From the NCBI GenBank assembly GCA_025786725.1, contig JAHLTZ010000009.1, forward strand, positions 620,001-684,000: a stretch of DNA of 64,000 nucleotides. The letters are read 5' to 3'. The notes beneath the pieces are model-generated. The model was not told the origin of the DNA, did not search any database, and saw only the letters and a program-made list of their open reading frames with translations. Source of the DNA: Syncephalis fuscata. Taxonomy: Eukaryota > Zoopagomycota > Zoopagomycetes > Zoopagales > Piptocephalidaceae. Both the position numbers and the translations under genes were made by a program. Numbering within the stretch: position 1 is the first letter of the stretch; each line of letters begins with the position of its first letter. Below, piece by piece: positions 9,402 to 19,370 of the stretch.

Positions 9402-12400
9402 ATGGATCACCACGGAGAACAGAGACGAGGACGTAAGTAGCAGCTTATCGCGATATTAAGCCCAGATACCTGGCTATTGTTTGCAACCAAATTGACAATT
9501 ATTTTAACATACTGGTGCAGATGTTGGTCGTAACGCGCATCGTGAAGATCAGCGACGATCTCACCACGCTAAACCTTATGATCGACGCGGCGGTGGCGGT
9601 GGACGTGCAGGTGGAGGTAAACCACATGAATCGCAACAAGAAGAGAGCGCCGAACAGCGTATATCGTCGTTTCTTATAAGAGTCGGTGATAAGGTCGGTA
9701 TCAGTTTGTACAGATGGTATTTAAATTGACAACCTGTACGACATTTAGGTAAATCAAACGTTTAAAGATAGTATGGAAGCATTGGCCAAAATTGTCGATC
9801 GTGAATATCGTCAACACTCGGAATTGATTCTTAAAACAATGCGGGCCTGGTAAATTTGATGATTATAATATGTGGTGTTTATATTGATTATCTACACATT
9901 TGATAGTATTACCGAATTGCCCATGAAATCGGGTATATATGCCACATTTGTTGGTGTTATTAACCGACGATCACCAGATACAGCTGAATTATTTGTACGT
10001 ATGGCGGCCGATGCTTTACAACAAGCATTAAATCGAGCCAATTGGCGTCAAGTGAAAATACTGGTAAATATAACTGTAATATATATATATATATAATTAA
10101 CTTAAATCTACTATACTAGCTTCGTTTTTTTAGTGAATTATTCAATGCTAATGTGATTTCAAATTCGGAATATACAAAGCTTTTGCGTTGTTTTACCACC
10201 GTATTTGAAGAGCCACAACTACGACGTGTAAGTGTAGTATAATATGGGTATAATAATAATAATAATAATAATAATGTTTATAATAATATATAGGATCGTG
10301 CTGATTGTATTGCCTATATACTTATGGATACTTTAGTATATGTACGTTTAACAATTCTATTCTTTCAATTCATACTAATATCTGTTGATTGACAATTACA
10401 GTCAGCATTGGAATTTAAAAAACGCGCATCCACTGAATTAGATGGTGTACTTTCAGTCTTAGAGGTTTATATTCGGGCTCGTCAACAACAACCAGCCCAT
10501 ACCGATATGTTAAAAGTATTCCAAGGACCTGCTGCACCATATCCACAAGAAGAGGTAAAGAATAAACGTATAAGTAATATAATGATTAACTAATAATTTG
10601 ATAGACCATCTTATTGCTATGGCAACAACTAACACAATTACGGGAAGATAATTGGGAACTGCCTATGCTTCCCAAAGTATACACTATAATGGAGGATTTA
10701 TTAGTAAATAACCGCCAGGTAAATAATAATCTATATCAATTATATTCGACACTGTTATTAAAACTATTTAGCACTCTTTACCGGCTATTAAAATACCAGA
10801 TGATAACTTGAATGTAGTATATCCTATATCTAATCTAGTCTTTCGTCTTTTTGCCGATGATCAGGTATATAAACTGAGGTTATAGCAATATTGTTGATAT
10901 GTTAATCATTATACATTTCTAGTCGGCCGCTTTACCTATTTCTATGCCATCTGGTACAGCCATTGCTCGTCACGTATTACGAGACATTATTGTAGATTTG
11001 CTTGAATTATACGAAGTGAATCGAAAGGAATGTCTCAAGTATTTGGTTAGTCTACGAGAATACTTCCAACCGGCCACCTTCTATATTCCTACTCCAGCAA
11101 AGGAAGGAGGTGCTGAAGGAGATGAAGATACAACTATGCCAGAGATTACATCTGACGTAGGTGGATGGCGTTTAGATGCTATTATTATTGAAGTAAGTGT
11201 TTGTAATAAAGAAATAGATTAATACAAATAACATAACAATATATTAACTATTGTATTATTAATTAGATAGTATTGGGTAAATTGTTTGAATTACCAGCAC
11301 CAGAACAAAAACTCGTGTATTACGGTGTTATTTTAATGGAAATGTGTAAGGTTGTTCCGGATACTTTTCCTTTAGTCATATCCTTTTAATGATTATATAT
11401 ATATACCATTATTATTATTACTAAATAGTAATAACAGGTTTAATAGCTTAACTTAATTTATGTACTTTGGACGTGCCATTAGTTTATTATTCGACAGTGT
11501 TGAACAAATGGACGTTGGTTGTATGTATCGATTATGCGACTTTTTCGTACATCATCTAAGTAATTTTGCATTTCATTGGAATTGGTCGGAATGGTAAGTA
11601 GATAGAAGTGTAGATTAACTACAGTATGTATAGCTTATTATGTATTATGTTAATAGGTCATCGGTATTACAGTTGGATAGAACAAATCCTAAGCGTGTAT
11701 TTGTCCGAGAAACACTTAATAAAACAATCCAGTAAGTATTTACAACTATATAATATAATCTAGTCTACTTACACTGGTTTATAGACTATCCTACTACGAT
11801 CGTATTAAGACAAATTTGCCCGAAGAGATGCTTGTTATGATTCCACCAGTAACACCAGGTCCTCGATTCCGGTTTGGTGGACAGGCTGCTGCCAAAGCGA
11901 GTAAGTCAACTTTTGCCCATCATAGTTATGCTAGTTATTACTTTAAGCTAATTATAGATATTAATAGATCCAGAGCAAGTAGCATTAGCCAATGCACTAT
12001 TAGACAAATTGAGAACACGATCTGAACTTAGCGAGGTTCGTGCGCTCTTGAACGAATTTGTAATTGGTAGTGGAGCGGAAGATGGTGGTGAAGATGCTAA
12101 CGGCGCTACTGTGGATGAAGAACGACAACGACTGGCCCGTGAAGTGCTCTTCCAATGTGTACTATTGATGGGCAGTAAAAGCTTTAGTCATATGATGAAC
12201 ATTACAGAACGGTAATTTAGCTTATTAAGCCATGCTGTATACTGATTATAGTACTTTGTAGCTGTCTTCCTTTATTGAAAGAATACTCGGCCGAAAGTGA
12301 ATCTAAACTTCAAGTAATACGCATTGCTGAAGCATTCTGGTTTGAAAACACTCAGGTTGGCTACTATTAATCCATTAGCTATAATGTATATATTAATCAT

Positions 12401-13201
12401 AGTTTTAAATCTTTTAAAACAGTTTTTTGGAATTATTATGGATCGATTCCTTATTTATCGATTAGTAGATCCCATCAGTGTAGTACAATGGCTATTTGAC
12501 GATAAACATATGCCACACTTTGATCGATTCCACTACTGGGTGATAATGCATCGCATGCTATCCAAGGTGGTTAGTAAAGTGCAGGATACACAGAAGAAAT
12601 TGATTCAAGCTCGAGAGGCACACATTACAAATGAATCACGTCGCATGGTAGATGGTAGGTTGTGATGTATGATAAAGTATGTATACAGTATAGGGTAACT
12701 ATTAAACCAATAGTCATGGATGAAGAATTAGAACAACAGCGCATGGAGAAAGAAGCCATTGCTCAGTTGGAATCTACATACGATGCAGTCACTCGTGAAC
12801 AGAAAGAAGTATTTCTTAGTCTATTCCAGGTAAATTGTTTATTAATAGTTGCTAATAAGAATGCTGATTAATAGTTTAATTAATTGTAGAGCTTCTCAAG
12901 AGTTATTACACTTAAGTTGGCTGAATTTGATCAGCAAGGTGTTGACGCCAACACACAGCCATGGTGTTACTGGACTATGGGATGGATGCGTGATTTTGGA
13001 CGCTACGTAAGTGGTTTACGTATTTTAATAGAAATATACTAATTTATCACTTGTATTTAGTACTACAAGCTAGTAGAGCCTTTAGTACCAACACTTTCAA
13101 GCATTGTATTCACCAGTGAAACAGATCCACGTGTCAACCATATATTTGAACAAATATGTCAATTGATAAATGACCGACGAGAACCACTTCAGCTACAATA
13201 A
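9402..13201 (+). CDS. NCBP1: Nuclear cap-binding protein subunit 1 (CBP80), 20 exons
   Basis: Large subunit of the nuclear cap-binding complex, which binds capped RNA-polymerase-II transcripts with CBP20 and acts in splicing, export and decay. Twenty exons can be chained in frame: 9402-9432, 9521-9693, 9749-9849, 9907-10063, 10120-10227, 10294-10341, 10402-10554, 10605-10718, 10772-10864, 10923-11192, 11267-11377, 11466-11593, 11657-11731, 11785-11900, 11968-12211, 12262-12355, 12423-12654, 12714-12829, 12890-13006, 13061-13201. They sum to 2,622 nt, 873 residues, close to family length. An Arg/Gly/His-rich start (about 1-45) precedes the MIF4G-like domain (RVGDKVNQTF, ITELPMKSGIYATFVGVIN, LRFFSELFNANVIS). 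Middle and C-terminal MIF4G-like regions follow (VHHLSNFAFHWNW, SYYDRIK, FFGIIMDRFLIYRLVDP, QLINDRREPL). Eighteen introns are GT-AG. The second has a weak GTCGGT donor, and the eleventh is AT-AC (separate entry). No frameshift is needed. Confidence 0.93.
11378..11465 (+). other. Probable U12-type AT-AC intron in the CBP80 gene
   Basis: No GT-AG pair can join exons 11 and 12: the frame upstream of TTTGGACG has stops and no AG. The sequence instead has ATATCCTTTT immediately after GTC (11,378), which is the U12 AT-AC donor consensus. It has CTTAACTT at 11,447-11,454, matching the U12 branch site core, and ends GTAC at 11,465, about 14 nt past the branch A. Removing these 88 bp keeps the frame and gives a gap-free match to the family (FPLV then FGRAISLLFDSVEQM). 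This was read directly from sequence; splicing itself is unproven. Confidence 0.85.
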
Positions 13202-13309
13202 TGAGTATGGATGCTTGATAGTGTGGAATGAATAAAATGATTTCACGAGATTTATAAATGATTTATTGTCACAAATAACTAAGAAATGTGGAGTTACGCA
13301 CAAGTGCAT
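13202..13309. other. Shared 3' region of two convergent genes
   Basis: The CBP80 stop (13,199-13,201) and the stop of the minus-strand gene (13,310) face each other across 108 bp. AATAAA-like words occur (GAATAAAATG near 13,228), so transcripts may overlap at their 3' ends. Confidence 0.5.
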
Positions 13310-14647
13310 TTACCGATCATCGGCTAATAGTAAAGTATTACTGCCGTCGCGTGATTCGGCCAATCGTTCAAGGGCAATGACCATTCGTTCAGTGGCCAGT
13401 GTATTACGTTCAGTTAGTTCAAGTAGTCGGTCAAGGCGTTCCTTTAATCCCTCGCCTAATACACGATCGCGTGCACGTTCTTGAGAAAGCCAGTCCACTG
13501 TTGTTGTATTGTCTATATCAAGTAGATTGCTACTTGATTGGAGCCGGCTACGTTTGAATGGACGTGGATTCGCGCTACTACCTCCACCGGTCCCTTGATG
13601 GCTATTGCCTAGTCGGTGAGAATGCTGCTGCTGATGGTGGTGATGAGTTGGTGACACTACTGATTGTTCTATCAGTGTTTCTGCTTGTGAGGCACTGGCA
13701 TCAGCAGATGGATTGGGTGCACTTAGTAGTTGGAATAGACTATCGAGTGTCCTATCATTCGATTCAACATCTTCATCGTCATCTAGACCGACAGCTGCAC
13801 CGGCCGTAACACGCTGTAAACTTGTTGCATCGCCACCAGCGCCTGCATGATGACCATGATGTGATGGATTAGGAATAGTATCAACATCACCAAGTACATA
13901 GGCAAGCTCGTCGTAAAATGGCCACGAGTCAATAATATCCGGACCATTATACTCGTGGCCGGCGGCCAATGCCACGCGATAAGTACGTTGACGTCTATAT
14001 TCGTTTTTAAGATTACGCCATCGCCAGCGACATTGCTCGGCCGATCGCTCAAATCCAAATTGTCGTAAATGATCGCTAAACATACCAAATAAAAAGCCTT
14101 TGTTATGGGCAGATGACTTTAGATCGTCCAGATGGCTAACGGCAATTTCAATTAGTAGGCGCGTTTCACGTTCGCGCCATAACGAGCGTGAATGACCCGT
14201 CTTGCGCTGTTTAATATCCCTATCGGCTAACAAGTCGCCCATTGTACGGCTCGATGACATATTAAGCAGTGATCGGCCATTGCCGGTAGTAGCAGGTGGT
14301 GCGCTATAAGGTACATGTGATGCTTGAATAACCGCCCGTTGACTTTGTGGTGTGTGTGGTAAATGCTGCGCCGACTGTGATGGTGATGGTTGTTGTTGTT
14401 GTTGCTGCTGCTGCTGTTGTTGTTGTTGTTGCTGTTGTACTTGGCGTTGTTCAGTTAGTATTTGAACATCTTCATCTTCATCAAAATCATCCTCTTCGTG
14501 TTCCATATCATCGTTATTATTAATATTGATATCGTTATCTTTTTCATCATTGCCGTTGCCGCCTCGACCTAGTGCACTTCTATCGTGGTGCTCCACGACA
14601 AGCTGCGTCTGAGAGCGACGGCCTGTAGTCACGTTAAGATTATCCAT
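13310..14647 (-). CDS. Trihelix (Myb/SANT-like) DNA-binding protein with polyglutamine tract
   Basis: An intronless frame of 445 residues. Residues about 155-222 form a trihelix/Myb-like DNA-binding fold: WRERETRLLIEIAVSH, then SAEQCRWRWRNLKNEYRRQR. The second segment is the typical last helix, with W residues replacing the Myb tryptophans. The N-terminus has an acidic Asp/Asn/Glu region (about 35-65) followed by an uninterrupted run of 17 glutamines and a Ser/Pro-rich stretch. The C-terminus (about 385-435) is a leucine-rich probable coiled coil (RLDRLLELTERN). Such proteins act as transcription factors or chromatin-associated regulators; the target is unknown. It is convergent with the CBP80 gene. 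Confidence 0.75.
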   Translation of the reverse strand: MDNLNVTTGRRSQTQLVVEHHDRSALGRGGNGNDEKDNDININNNDDMEHEEDDFDEDEDVQILTEQRQVQQQQQQQQQQQQQQQQPSPSQSAQHLPHTPQSQRAVIQASHVPYSAPPATTGNGRSLLNMSSSRTMGDLLADRDIKQRKTGHSRSLWRERETRLLIEIAVSHLDDLKSSAHNKGFLFGMFSDHLRQFGFERSAEQCRWRWRNLKNEYRRQRTYRVALAAGHEYNGPDIIDSWPFYDELAYVLGDVDTIPNPSHHGHHAGAGGDATSLQRVTAGAAVGLDDDEDVESNDRTLDSLFQLLSAPNPSADASASQAETLIEQSVVSPTHHHHQQQHSHRLGNSHQGTGGGSSANPRPFKRSRLQSSSNLLDIDNTTTVDWLSQERARDRVLGEGLKERLDRLLELTERNTLATERMVIALERLAESRDGSNTLLLADDR

Positions 14648-15305
14648 ATCTGTGTCACAACCAGTATGGCGTGGCGTATTTTAGTATTAATATTAGTGTG
14701 TTTGTATATAGTTTCTAAGCTACTATCGTGCTAATAGATATCGGCTTTACCTTAACTAGACTTGTTTGATATAGTGTTGAAGCAATACGCTATTTGTATA
14801 TTAGTTGCAAAGACTAATCCGTTATAATCGCGTTCAGAAGTAAAAGCGGTCTTTTTGCTATTGTCAAGGCAATCAGAGCTGGCTCAATTCGTCGGTAAGC
14901 TAATGCTCGGCTTTATCGCCTAGGTGCTAAACAGTAGTGTAGTTGCCGCTCACCTATAGCAAAGCAATAGGACAATTGTAAAATGAACTGGCGTGTTTCT
15001 TATGTAGAAACTGTACTGAACCAAGGAAAAAGAGGTGTGAAAAAAAGGATTCGACCATTTCAATTCGGATCTAAACTGATCTGCAGTCATTGTGAATGGG
15101 TGTCATAATAATAACAGTAATAATTAATTGTAATTACAATTGTAATAAAAGGTCGTTCTTATTTGCCGCAAATGGAACTGGCAAATTAAAACTGTATTCT
15201 TTCTGTTTATTATTATACAAATATATTTGTTTATAACTATTATTAGAAAATTGTTAATAAGTTATTTAGTATAGAGCCAAGCGCAATTAAAGTTTATATT
15301 TATTA
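14648..15305. other. Intergenic region upstream of the duplicated barrel/inhibitor units
   Basis: Probable promoter of the minus-strand trihelix gene at its left side. From about 15,125 (the AATTGTAATAAAAGG word) it is the start of duplication unit 1, matching 16,705 onward. No gene is seen. Confidence 0.4.
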
Positions 15306-15307
15306 AA

Positions 15308-15475
15308 AAAGGCCTTCTAGGCCCTTGTTATGCACTTCTACCGGGCTATTATATTTATCAAAAAGAAAACATTCTAGGCCCTTGTTATGCACTTTTACCG
15401 GGCTATTACATTTATCGAAAAAAACATTCTAGGCCCTTGTTATGTATTTCTACCAGACTATAACGTTTGGACAGA
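15308..15475 (+). repeat. Three tandem ~56-bp promoter repeats
   Basis: Three consecutive units centred on TTCTAGGCCCTTGTTATG followed by ACTTYTACCGGGCTATTA lie just upstream of the TATA box of the first barrel gene. Unit 2 of the gene duplication keeps only one diverged unit (about 16,883-16,935). The three are more alike to each other than to the single one, so the amplification is local and recent. Confidence 0.8.
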
Positions 15476-15489
15476 AAAGCTAAATCTAC

Positions 15490-15496
15490 TATATAA
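15490..15496 (+). promoter_or_regulatory. TATA box of barrel gene 1
   Basis: TATATAA in the context CTACTATATAAGCCCGA, 113 bp before the ATG at 15,603. The paralogue has the same context (CTACTATATAAACCCGA) at 16,956, 115 bp before its ATG, so both the box and its distance are conserved. Confidence 0.7.
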
Positions 15497-15602
15497 GCCC
15501 GATGTAAATGCAATTTTATTCAATACTTCATTCACTCAACTACGTTCTTCATCAGTATCAGCTTTACTTTTTTCTTTTACTGCAAACATTCAGCACCTCA
15601 AC

Positions 15603-16004
15603 ATGCATATCGTATCACTTATCTCAATGGCCATTGTCTCAGTCGCTGGGTTAATGGCCGTCAGTGTCGTCTTGGCCGACACTCTTCCTCAAAAATCCGA
15701 AGGCATAGCCAGGATTTATGATCCTTTTGTACCCAGCAGCTGCGGCGCTTCCAATCCACCTACCGCTTTTGTGGCCGGTATTGGGGATTCTTACTTTACT
15801 ACACAAAATCCCAACAAAGACCCATTGTGCGGCAAGTGTATCAAGGTCACTAGTCCATCCGGCAGTGTAAAGGTCCACATCATGGATAAGTGCATGGTCT
15901 GTGGCCGAGATGATGTTGTTTTATCGGAAGCCGCACTCAACGCTATTGGTGGTATTAGAAATAGTACTCTCCTAATCACCTGGGAAGCATCAAATTGTTT
16001 TTAG
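15603..16004 (+). CDS. Small secreted double-psi beta-barrel (RlpA/barwin-like) protein 1
   Basis: 133 residues. The start was set at MHIVSL because the following 20-25 residues form a signal peptide (hydrophobic, then AVSVVLA), homologous to the paralogue's start; the upstream in-frame codons are promoter. The mature part is a compact double-psi barrel: an SSCGA segment, a YFTTQNPNKDPLCGKCIKV strand, VHIMDKCMVCGRDDVVLSEA with the aspartate and paired cysteines typical of the fold, and a terminal Cys. Six cysteines can form three disulfides. Relatives are small secreted fungal proteins that act at the wall or as effectors; no catalytic activity can be assigned. The first strands are shortened and divergent relative to copy 2. 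Confidence 0.82.
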   Translation: MHIVSLISMAIVSVAGLMAVSVVLADTLPQKSEGIARIYDPFVPSSCGASNPPTAFVAGIGDSYFTTQNPNKDPLCGKCIKVTSPSGSVKVHIMDKCMVCGRDDVVLSEAALNAIGGIRNSTLLITWEASNCF

Positions 16005-16285
16005 GCGCTTATTTTACATTTTAGCTAGTTGTCCAACCGTATCAGCAATAACAATAATAATGACACTTTGACTGAATGAATGAATCAAAGTATGTCATTG
16101 CTTAAGCTTTTTCGAGCACAAATATCTGTTATGTCTTTATTTGTTTATAAATAAACAATCAATTCACACGATATAAATGTGCCAATGTGATTTATGAACA
16201 AGTGTATTTATTGTATATTACTATTGCAAGCTACAGAGTAGATAATAGCTGTCAGTGTAAATACAGAATAATCCATGCCAGCTAA

Positions 16286-16533
16286 CTAGTCCGATATATC
16301 AATATAGTCGATGATATGGGCCAAAGGTATTTCATCTAATGATTATAATAAGTAAATAGCTATGTACATGTAAGGATTTTACCTTTACGGATAAGTAGAT
16401 TGGCAAAAGTAAAGCTCTTAGTGCTGGTGTTGTATTTCTTAGTAATATAGGCCCCTTTACTCTGTAAGTATCTTAATAAATCTTCACGATCCTTATCGCT
16501 TGTATTATCCTTTAAAACAACTTCATACGCCAT
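16286..16533 (-). CDS. I9-type protease inhibitor (Pbi2-like), copy 1
   Basis: Two exons on the minus strand, 16,533-16,383 and 16,335-16,286, with a 47-bp intron (GTAAAATC to CATTAG), giving 66 residues. The product starts MAYEVVLKDNTSDKDREDLL and ends PLAHIIDYIDISD. This is the layout of the inhibitor I9/subtilisin-propeptide fold: a first beta strand with VVLKD, an alpha helix, a KSFTFANLL strand, then a D-YID-D tail that occupies the protease. Yeast Pbi2 and Pleurotus inhibitors of the same size act on subtilisin-like proteases such as proteinase B. No signal peptide is present in this form, so it is probably cytosolic. The longer upstream in-frame extension is rejected because the homologous region is promoter-like. 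It is convergent with barrel gene 1. Confidence 0.82.
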
Positions 16534-16955
16534 ATTGATAGCAATGGAAATAGCACTGTGAATTGACAATAGACAAGAGTTTAAAGTAAATGATGTAGAA
16601 GGATAATAAAAAGATGAATAAATAGACGCAATACGTATTTGTACCACTTGACACGTCATTTTTAATGCACACCGATAGCAGTATAATCTATTAAATTATC
16701 AATAATTATAATAATTGTAATAAAGGTTTACTTTTATTTGTCGCAAATGTAACTGGCAAATTAAAAACTGCATCCCTTTTGTTTCTTACTATAGGGATGT
16801 ATTTGCGCATGGCTATTATTAGAAATTTATTAATAGAGTATTTAGTGTAGGACCATGTATCACCAGAGTTCACGTTTGTCAACAAAAGGCCTCCATAGCT
16901 TCTAATATGTACTTCTATCAGTTTATGACATCATGGTCAGGGAAATTAAATCTAC

Positions 16956-16962
16956 TATATAA
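16956..16962 (+). promoter_or_regulatory. TATA box of barrel gene 2
   Basis: TATATAA, 115 bp before the ATG at 17,071, in the same context as in the paralogue. A pyrimidine-rich leader (about 16,985-17,050) follows. Confidence 0.7.
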
Positions 16963-17070
16963 ACCCGACATAGTTACGGCTCTCATTTAATACTTCATTC
17001 GCTCAATTACGTTCTTCACCTGTATCAAATTTACTTTTCTTGTTTTATTACGAACACTCAGCACTTCAAC

Positions 17071-17481
17071 ATGCATACTCTATCACTTATTTCAATTGCT
17101 ATTGCCTCAGTCGCTGGATTGATGGCCGTCAATGCCGCCTCGGTCAGCAACCTTCGTCTAACCGGCAAACATAGTGGTAGTGCCTCGTTTTATATTCTTA
17201 CGGGAGGATACAGCACCTGTGGTACTATCGAGCAAGGCGGCAGACCCGTGGCCGGTATTTCTCCTTCCTATTTTACTACACCAAATCCCAACAAAGATCC
17301 ATGGTGCTCCAAGTGCGTCAAGGTCACTGGTCCAAAAGGCAGCGTAGTTGTCCATATCGTGGACAAGTGCATGAGCTGTGGTCCAGACGATATCAATTTA
17401 TCGGAAGGCGCATTCAAGGTTATTGGTGACACTGATGATGGTCGTGTCCCAGCCACATGGGAAGAAGCCCCATGCGCTTAG
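17071..17481 (+). CDS. Small secreted double-psi beta-barrel protein 2
   Basis: 136 residues. Signal peptide about 1-22 (HTLSLISIAIASVAGLMAVNA). The barrel opens with GSASFYILTGGYSTCGTIEQ, closer to the family than copy 1, then YFTTPNPNKDPWCSKCVKV, VHIVDKCMSCGPDDINLSEGAF and a terminal CA. It has six cysteines. It is paralogous to the gene at 15,603 but well diverged, with a replaced segment after the signal peptide. Likely wall-associated or an effector; no activity can be assigned. Confidence 0.85.
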   Translation: MHTLSLISIAIASVAGLMAVNAASVSNLRLTGKHSGSASFYILTGGYSTCGTIEQGGRPVAGISPSYFTTPNPNKDPWCSKCVKVTGPKGSVVVHIVDKCMSCGPDDINLSEGAFKVIGDTDDGRVPATWEEAPCA

Positions 17482-17764
17482 GTGGTTTTTCTTCACTTTA
17501 GCTAGTTGTGTCCAACCGTATCAGCAATAACAATAATAATGACACATTGACTGAATGAATGAATCAAAGTATGTCATTGCTTAAGCTTATTTGAGCACAA
17601 ATATCTGTTATGTCTTTATTTGTTTATAAATAAACAATCAATTCACACGATATAAATGTGCCAATGTGATTTATGAACAAGTGTAATTATTGCATATTAC
17701 TATTGCAAGCTACAGAGTAGATAATAGCTGTCAGTGTAAATACAGAATAATCCATGCCAGCTAA

Positions 17765-18012
17765 CTAGTCCGATATATCAATATAGTCGATGATATGGGC
17801 CAAAGGTATTTCATCTAATGATTATAATAAGTAAATAGCTATGTACATGTAAGGATTTTACCTTTACGGATAAGTAGATTGGCAAAAGTAAAGCTCTTAG
17901 TGCTGGTGTTGTATTTCTTAGTAATATAGGCCCCTTTACTCTGTAAGTATCTTAATAAATCTTCACGATCCTTATCGCTTGTATTATCCTTTAAAACAAC
18001 TTCATACGCCAT
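17765..18012 (-). CDS. I9-type protease inhibitor (Pbi2-like), copy 2
   Basis: Exons 18,012-17,862 and 17,814-17,765, 47-bp intron, 66 residues. Its coding sequence and intron are essentially identical to copy 1, including the D-YID-D tail. The near-identity contrasts with the divergence of the neighbouring barrel genes and points to recent homogenisation. Confidence 0.82.
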
Positions 18013-18170
18013 ATTGATAGCAATGGAAATAGCACTGTGAATTGACAATAGACAAGAGTTTAAAGTAAATAATATAGAAGGATAATAAAAAGATGAATAA
18101 ATAGACGCAATACGTATTTGTACCACTTGACACGTCATTTTTAATGCACACCGATAGCAGTATAATCTAT

Positions 18171-19370
18171 TAAATTGTCGATTGGTTATTTTACTGTAAA
18201 ATAGGTGAGAATATTTTATTCATGCAGACTGATTGAATTTTGAGTGATTTATGCAGCAACACTCTGCCATGCTAATACTCGGCATTCCATATGATTTTAC
18301 AAGTTTTTAGTATTTGCAAGTTTATTAATAGCAATATTTTATAGACAATTCATTATTGACTTATAGATAATTGCTAGATAATGCTAAAAGATATAGATTA
18401 TTAATTAGTTAATATGACCAGTATAATCAACTCATTCATGTATTATAATAATAAGACTGTTTATAAATAGATTATGATAAATAGATCATAATAAATAAAT
18501 TATAATAAATAAAGGGCAGTATATAGATCAAAGGCAACAAAGTAAATAATGATATGGCCATTGTTTATGATTATAAATAAAATGATAATTGAAGCTGATG
18601 GCAAAGCAGTGTGTACTCGTGTGTGTGCACTTGTGTGAATGAGTGAACGAGTGATAGTAATGAACGCACATTCAAATACTTTTACACCACCACTCTAATC
18701 AACATCGTTTTATTGTTATTGCTGTTATTGTCGCTCTCATATCAATCTTTTTTGACAGTGTCCTATTTTTATCGCTTTTTGTTTGTCGAATTCCTATTAT
18801 TGTATTGCGCCGTTCACGTCAAGTAATGAAACACGATACCACTTTGACCTGTGTCGTGGACATTTACATTATCTTGCACAGCTACTATCGTCACTTTTAA
18901 TAGTTTGCACGCACCTGCATACACACATATACGGTAAGAGGAACAGGGTATAGGGCGAATATGGCGTTTCTTATGGTTGCAGCTTGAAAGGTTTCGATGA
19001 CGACTGCATCGTTAGCCGAGACGGCAGTAGCGTTGAGTGCACCGTGCATAACTAGACGAGTACAAGCAGACGGATAGACGGGCATACTTATAGTGTTATA
19101 GGATGCGATGGCGACCGACGAGTAGCTGCACAAGTACAGTACCGGCTATTGCTACTTATTGCTACTATCAATGCTGCTGCTAGTTACATTGCCAATAGCT
19201 GCACGGCCACACCTATCAACAACAATTCTTGGCACAATAACAACTATAGTGGTAATAGGGACAGCACTGCAATGCGGCGTCTTTGATCTGTTTATTGGCT
19301 ATAATAGCGATTATTATCGATACTAATCATATTCTATTGTGTGTACTTTTGTACTAGTAGTTTCGTGGGC
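18171..19370. other. Intergenic region upstream of the TBC gene
   Basis: AT-rich, with an imperfect AATAAATAGATTATGAT-like tandem stretch near 18,465-18,515. The last ~450 bp are less AT-rich and probably hold the promoter and leader of the TBC gene. The minus-strand ORF at 18,897-19,133 shows no family resemblance and is not called. Confidence 0.4.

Larger units (their letters stand above)
15125..18170 (+). repeat. Tandem duplication of a two-gene unit
   Basis: Unit 1 (about 15,125-16,700) and unit 2 (about 16,705-18,170) each hold a plus-strand secreted barrel gene and a minus-strand I9 inhibitor gene in the same order. From just after the barrel stop codon (about 16,020 and 17,490) to the end the two are almost identical; the upstream and barrel parts are clearly diverged. 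The sharp change in similarity suggests recent gene conversion or unequal exchange of the 3' half. Confidence 0.85.

Noticed and set aside
11378-11465. Frameshift or sequencing error between CBP80 exons 11 and 12
   Set aside because: No single added or removed base removes the in-frame stop or creates an AG acceptor, while an AT-AC intron fits perfectly with no other defect in the gene.
18897-19133. 78-codon minus-strand frame in front of the TBC gene
   Set aside because: Lies in the leader/promoter region, with no recognisable family and no conserved counterpart in the window.
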